From: an uncultured Paracoccaceae bacterium
GTDB taxonomy: Bacteria; Pseudomonadota; Alphaproteobacteria; Rhodobacterales; Rhodobacteraceae
DNA: 35,731 nt
Reading direction: 5' to 3'
Assembly: GCA_913060475.1 (NCBI GenBank)
Contig: CAJXSD010000022.1
Location: 1 to 35,731 of the forward strand
Of this stretch, positions 33,661-35,731 are shown piece by piece; the stretch's first letter is position 1; every line of letters starts with the position of its first letter. The notes under the pieces are model-generated. The model made no database searches. It was not told where the DNA came from and saw only the letters and a list, made by a program, of their open reading frames with translations. The translations under genes and the position numbers were made by a program.

Positions 33661-34011
33661 ATGGCACACATCACACGACTAGAGACTGGCCCCCGCATGT
33701 CCCAAGCAGTCATCCACGGCGACACCATCTATCTTGCAGGCCAGGTTGGCACACCCGGTGACAGCGTGACAGATCAGACAAAAACCATTTTGGCAAACGT
33801 TGACCGCCTGCTGGCCGACTGCGGATCAGACAAAAACCACATCCTATCCGCACAAATCTGGCTGGCCAGCATGGATGATTTCGGTGAAATGAATGCGGTT
33901 TGGGACGCTTGGGTTCCACAGGGCCACACCCCCGCCCGCGCAACAGGCGAATCCGCGCTAGCCACCGAACACCACAAAGTCGAAGTGATCATCGTCGCAG
34001 CCAAAGCCTAA
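33661..34011 (+). CDS. RidA family (YjgF/YER057c/UK114) protein
   Basis: A 116-residue member of the Rid family. VIHGDTIYLAGQVGTPGDSV and QTKTILANVDRLLADCG are typical, as is the TPARATGESALA segment with the conserved Arg of the active cleft. The Glu that follows in archetypal RidA (VEIEAVA) is absent: here it reads VEVIIVAA. It may therefore belong to one of the Rid subgroups with a different or unknown role rather than acting as a 2-aminoacrylate deaminase. ATG 33661 has AGGAGAG upstream. Confidence 0.88.
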   Translation: MAHITRLETGPRMSQAVIHGDTIYLAGQVGTPGDSVTDQTKTILANVDRLLADCGSDKNHILSAQIWLASMDDFGEMNAVWDAWVPQGHTPARATGESALATEHHKVEVIIVAAKA

Positions 34012-34020
34012 GGCAGCAGA

Positions 34021-34704
34021 CTAAGACGCCTCAACATCGATCAGGACCTCGGACACCGGCGCACGCTGTGTGCGAAATCCGTTTGCGGGATGGTCGGGGT
34101 CCTGATACCCAAACGAAATCGCGCATAACACATCGCGATCTTGGGCCAACCCGATCACGGAACGCACCTCCTCCGACATTTCGGCAACGGCCGCTTGGGG
34201 AATACTGCTGACCCCATGCGCCTGCGCCGCCAGCGTAAAGGCCGTGACAAAGGCGCCACAATCCACCGCCCCATAGGTACCCAAGTCTTTGGGCGTTGAA
34301 ATGATCGCAACATGGGGTGCGCCGAAGAATCGGTAATTTTCCATCATCTGTGCCACGCTGCCTGCGCGGTCGCCCTTGGTGACGCCTACCGCATCATACA
34401 GCTGCCAACCACACACCGACCGACGCTGTTTATAAACGCCGCTGTAACGTGCAGGAAAGGCAATATCGGGTTTTCCCGCGCGTGCAAGGGCAGCTTGGAC
34501 CAATTTTTCCGACAACACATCGCGGGCGTCGGCGGATAACAAATGCACCATCCATGGCTGCGAATTGCACCAACTGGGCACCCGCTGGGCCATTTCGACG
34601 ATCGTTTCAATGGTGCCCCTGTCGACGGGTTGCGGCAAATACCCCCGACACGAAAACCGCGACTGCAAGAGATGATCAAATGTCTGAACCTGCGCAGATG
34701 ACAT
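34021..34704 (-). CDS. Nitroreductase family FMN enzyme
   Basis: A 227-residue nitroreductase-fold protein. The start region carries LLQSRFSCRGYLPQPVDRGT (Arg residues contact FMN phosphate). RVPSWCNSQPWMVHLLS is the flavin-binding PS-NSQPW motif. VDCGAFVTAFTLAAQAHGVSSIPQ lies in the dimer region, and ISFGYQDPDHPANGFRTQRA is the C-terminal FMN loop. It would use NAD(P)H to reduce nitro compounds or quinones; the natural substrate is unknown. ATG 34704 has AAAGGAG upstream, and the CoA transferase gene ends ten bases before it, so they are one operon. A long upstream extension of the frame runs into the neighbouring gene and was not used. Confidence 0.9.
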   Translation of the reverse strand: MSSAQVQTFDHLLQSRFSCRGYLPQPVDRGTIETIVEMAQRVPSWCNSQPWMVHLLSADARDVLSEKLVQAALARAGKPDIAFPARYSGVYKQRRSVCGWQLYDAVGVTKGDRAGSVAQMMENYRFFGAPHVAIISTPKDLGTYGAVDCGAFVTAFTLAAQAHGVSSIPQAAVAEMSEEVRSVIGLAQDRDVLCAISFGYQDPDHPANGFRTQRAPVSEVLIDVEAS

Positions 34705-34714
34705 ATTGGCTCCT

Positions 34715-35731
34715 TTAGGATGGATTGGTTTCAGAGCGGCCTGATGACAGGCGTTGCAAAATCTGGGCGCGGTTCCCATCGCGCTGGGGAATATCGGCGG
34801 GTGCCGCGCGATAATTTGAAAACCGTGGCGCAGGGGCGGGCGTGACCCTGCCTTGAACATCATGCCAAATATCGCGGGCGGCAATATGGGGGTCGCGCAT
34901 CGCGTCATGCGGCGCAAAAACGGGGGCCACACAGGCATCGCTTCCGTCAAACAGCTGAACCCAATGCACCTGCGGATGCAGGGCAAATCGATCTGCCAGA
35001 TCCTGCGTTAAATCCGGCCAAGCCTGCGCATCAAATTGCCGTTTATAGGCACCATCCGGGTCCAGACCCATCAACCGCAGAAATTCGGCATAAAATTTCG
35101 GCTCTAGACATTGCACCGTGATATAGGCGCCGTCACGGCAGCGGTATGTGCCGCACCAATGGGGACCATCCAGCAGGCTGTTGCCCCGCTGTTGTGACAG
35201 GCTGCCGGTGGCCTGAAGGGACATCAGCAATCCCATCATATGGGCCGATCCATCCACAATCGCGGCGTCCACCACCGTCCCCTGCCCCGTTTGACGCGCC
35301 TGCATCAGCCCAGCCAAGACACCAATCACCAGATACAGCGCCCCGCCCCCGATATCGCCAACCAATGTCGGCGGCGTCACAGGCGTTTGACCAACTGCGC
35401 CACCGTACCACAGCGCGCCTGATCGGGCGATGTAATTCAAATCATGCCCCGCCGTTTTAGCCAGCGGTCCTGTTTGGCCCCAGCCTGTCATCCGACCATA
35501 GACCACATGGGGTGCGCGGGCATGGATCACATCTGGGCCCAGGCCCAGTTTTTCCATAACACCCGGGCGGAACCCTTCGATCAGGGCATCGGCCTGACAC
35601 ACCAGATCCAAAGCAATTTGCACATCATCAGAATTTTTCAAATCCAGCACGATGGATTTTTTGCCCCGATCCAGCGGGGATTGCGCCGCCGCGGCAGGGG
35701 ATCGGGCATCATCGGCACGGTGGATCACGAT
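34715..35731 (-). CDS. CaiB/BaiF family CoA transferase or alpha-methylacyl-CoA racemase (5' end missing)
   Basis: At least 338 codons of a type III CoA-transferase-fold protein, open to the window edge, so some 40 N-terminal residues are missing. SIVLDLKNSDDVQIALDLV and ALIEGFRPGVMEKLGLGPD are typical of the family. AGHDLNYIARSGALW and PTLVGDIGGGALYL carry the His and Asp that alpha-methylacyl-CoA racemases use, which favours a racemase (AMACR/MCR-like) over a true CoA transferase. It would work on 2-methyl-branched acyl-CoAs. It is co-transcribed with the nitroreductase. Confidence 0.9.
   Translation of the reverse strand: MVIHRADDARSPAAAAQSPLDRGKKSIVLDLKNSDDVQIALDLVCQADALIEGFRPGVMEKLGLGPDVIHARAPHVVYGRMTGWGQTGPLAKTAGHDLNYIARSGALWYGGAVGQTPVTPPTLVGDIGGGALYLVIGVLAGLMQARQTGQGTVVDAAIVDGSAHMMGLLMSLQATGSLSQQRGNSLLDGPHWCGTYRCRDGAYITVQCLEPKFYAEFLRLMGLDPDGAYKRQFDAQAWPDLTQDLADRFALHPQVHWVQLFDGSDACVAPVFAPHDAMRDPHIAARDIWHDVQGRVTPAPAPRFSNYRAAPADIPQRDGNRAQILQRLSSGRSETNPS

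Noticed and set aside
1..35731. Prophage, insertion sequence, CRISPR, toxin-antitoxin or secondary-metabolite cluster
   Set aside because: No transposase, integrase, phage structural, Cas, toxin-antitoxin or biosynthetic core genes are seen; nearly all of the window is covered by recognisable housekeeping, transport and enzyme genes.

Overview
The window reads as ordinary chromosomal backbone of an alphaproteobacterium of the Rhodobacteraceae (Roseobacter group). This rests on protein character (short ProRS, an Hda-type DnaA paralogue, a GatC-GatA-lipoprotein-amidase run, the FMN lactate dehydrogenase type), moderate GC, and an intergenic repeat style I associate with that family. I see no prophage, insertion sequence, CRISPR array, tRNA or defence island. 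No stretch longer than about 300 bases lacks a gene; the longest gaps (27196-27494, 16646-16932, 29354-29569) hold promoters, dyads, terminators and a repeat.

Layout. 1-5600: ychF (-) diverges from trpA (+), with a perfect FNR-type box between them. lldD-like L-lactate dehydrogenase (+) follows, then an MFS transporter gene (-) broken by one in-frame TGA, then rplY/ctc (+). 5600-7440: pth (+) overlaps a DUF2332 gene that carries a frameshift and two in-frame TGA codons. 7440-12250: proS (-), then AI-2E-type permease, hda and ppx (+); the polyphosphate kinase gene I would expect between hda and ppx is absent. 12250-16650, all on the minus strand: an endonuclease/exonuclease/phosphatase-fold protein, a TerB-DnaJ protein, a VOC protein, an EamA exporter, a LysE/ArgO exporter whose ATG abuts a terminator hairpin, and a small winged-helix protein with a dyad over its promoter region.

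16930-23210: a minus-strand chain transcribed mgtE - fau - ymdB-like - eamA - SLC13 permease - yebC, mostly overlapping by 1-4 bases. 23335-27195: guanine deaminase (+) converges on an 8-oxoguanine deaminase - hisN-like phosphatase - XRE regulator group (-), a purine and phosphate-ester salvage neighbourhood. 27495-29420: a quinone oxidoreductase with a strong sigma-70 promoter, then a Bax-inhibitor-1 family membrane protein behind a heat-shock-like promoter and two dyads. 29570-33392 (-): gatC, gatA, an Excalibur lipoprotein, an AmiD-like amidase, RNase P RNA and L33. 33661-35731: a RidA-family protein (+), then a nitroreductase and a truncated CaiB/AMACR-type CoA transferase/racemase (-).

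I found no convincing new multi-gene system. The best leads are a composite dispersed element (inverted repeat plus a GAGTATTTTT-type 23-mer, three copies, two identical), two recently broken genes in which TGA replaces what should be sense codons, the argO start placed directly on a terminator, the FNR box at trpA/ychF, and the sigma-32-like promoter with dyads at the BI-1 gene. All family assignments come from recognising the sequences; no search was run.
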